NCBI GenBank assembly: GCA_020200615.1
Contig: JAIVIH010000295.1
Span: forward strand, 6,348 to 11,687
Length of the DNA stretch: 5,340 bases
Origin: Actinomycetota bacterium
Lineage (GTDB): Bacteria; Actinomycetota; Acidimicrobiia; Acidimicrobiales; AC-14
Reading direction: 5' to 3'
Shown: piece by piece, positions 5,108-5,340 of the stretch
Layout of the letters: each line of letters begins with the position of its first letter
Position numbering within the stretch: position 1 is the stretch's first letter
The notes under the pieces: model-generated
What the model was told of the DNA's origin: nothing
Seen by the model: only the letters and a program-made list of their open reading frames with translations
Database searches by the model: none
Program-made: the position numbers and the translations under genes

Positions 5108-5340
5108 GGACGACGTCAAGGTACGAGCCGTTGGAAGGAACAGCCTGCGAGATGCCCACACGCGGCCCCGATTCGGGTCGGCGCGGAGCGCCGAACTTAG
5201 CTGCCGCCCAACGCGCTGGTCTCCCAGCCCGTCGACCAGCCATCGCTCGCGCTCCACTCGTCACTTCCGCCGCGACCTGATGGTCCAGCACCCTACGTGG
5301 CCCCAGGCTTGTCTCCCTCGGGACACGTCGTGTGCAGTCC

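Noticed and set aside
1009..5116. 12-bp direct repeat TGAGGACGACGT at 1009-1020 and 5105-5116
   Set aside because: One shared 12-mer is expected by chance in five kilobases of high-GC DNA, and the flanks do not match.
5108..5340. Possible gene or regulatory element at the right edge
   Set aside because: Open frames on both strands give only Arg/Pro/Ala-rich peptides, no ribosome site or promoter is convincing, and no repeat stands out.

Overview
The window is high-GC DNA with actinobacterial character: GC-rich third codon positions, GTG starts, a COG2345-type winged-helix regulator, the C-terminal end of a large LuxR (LAL) regulator, and a pair of actinobacterial-looking membrane proteins. 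The phylum (Actinomycetota) is inferred from style and protein families; no genus can be named. All convincing genes lie on the + strand.

Layout. 1-246: no confident gene. 247-750: a small membrane protein whose frame is cut by an in-frame TAG and then continues for 49 codons, so probably a decaying gene. 751-1025: regulatory-looking DNA with a 16-bp operator-like palindrome, a stem-loop carrying a T run, and a promoter overlapped by an inverted repeat. 1026-1745: an intact regulator of the ArsR/SufR-like superfamily with a conserved C-terminal Cys/His motif. 1746-1998: a junction holding a strong ribosome binding site, a 35-codon ORF and the abrupt beginning of LuxR-type coding sequence. 1999-2538: the C-terminal part of an LAL-type LuxR regulator, without its ATPase. 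2692-4118: two intact, translationally coupled membrane-protein genes of unknown function, followed by a candidate terminator. 4163-4492: no gene, but a tandem hairpin with partial tRNA resemblance. 4493-5107: remnants of a Rossmann-like/TIR-like protein spread over two frames. 5108-5340: nothing recognised.

Working together: the only complete, healthy genes are the regulator (1026-1745) and the membrane pair (2692-3360, 3357-4118). The pair overlaps by ATGA and probably acts as one unit at the cell membrane. The rest is a set of gene fragments: an interrupted membrane protein, a beheaded LuxR regulator and a frameshifted TIR-like gene. This density of decay suggests a region that has undergone insertion and deletion. 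I see no CRISPR array, transposase, integrase or rRNA, and I cannot support a complete new system. The best leads are the uncharacterised membrane pair, the Cys-motif regulator with its likely autoregulated promoter, and the broken TIR-like gene.
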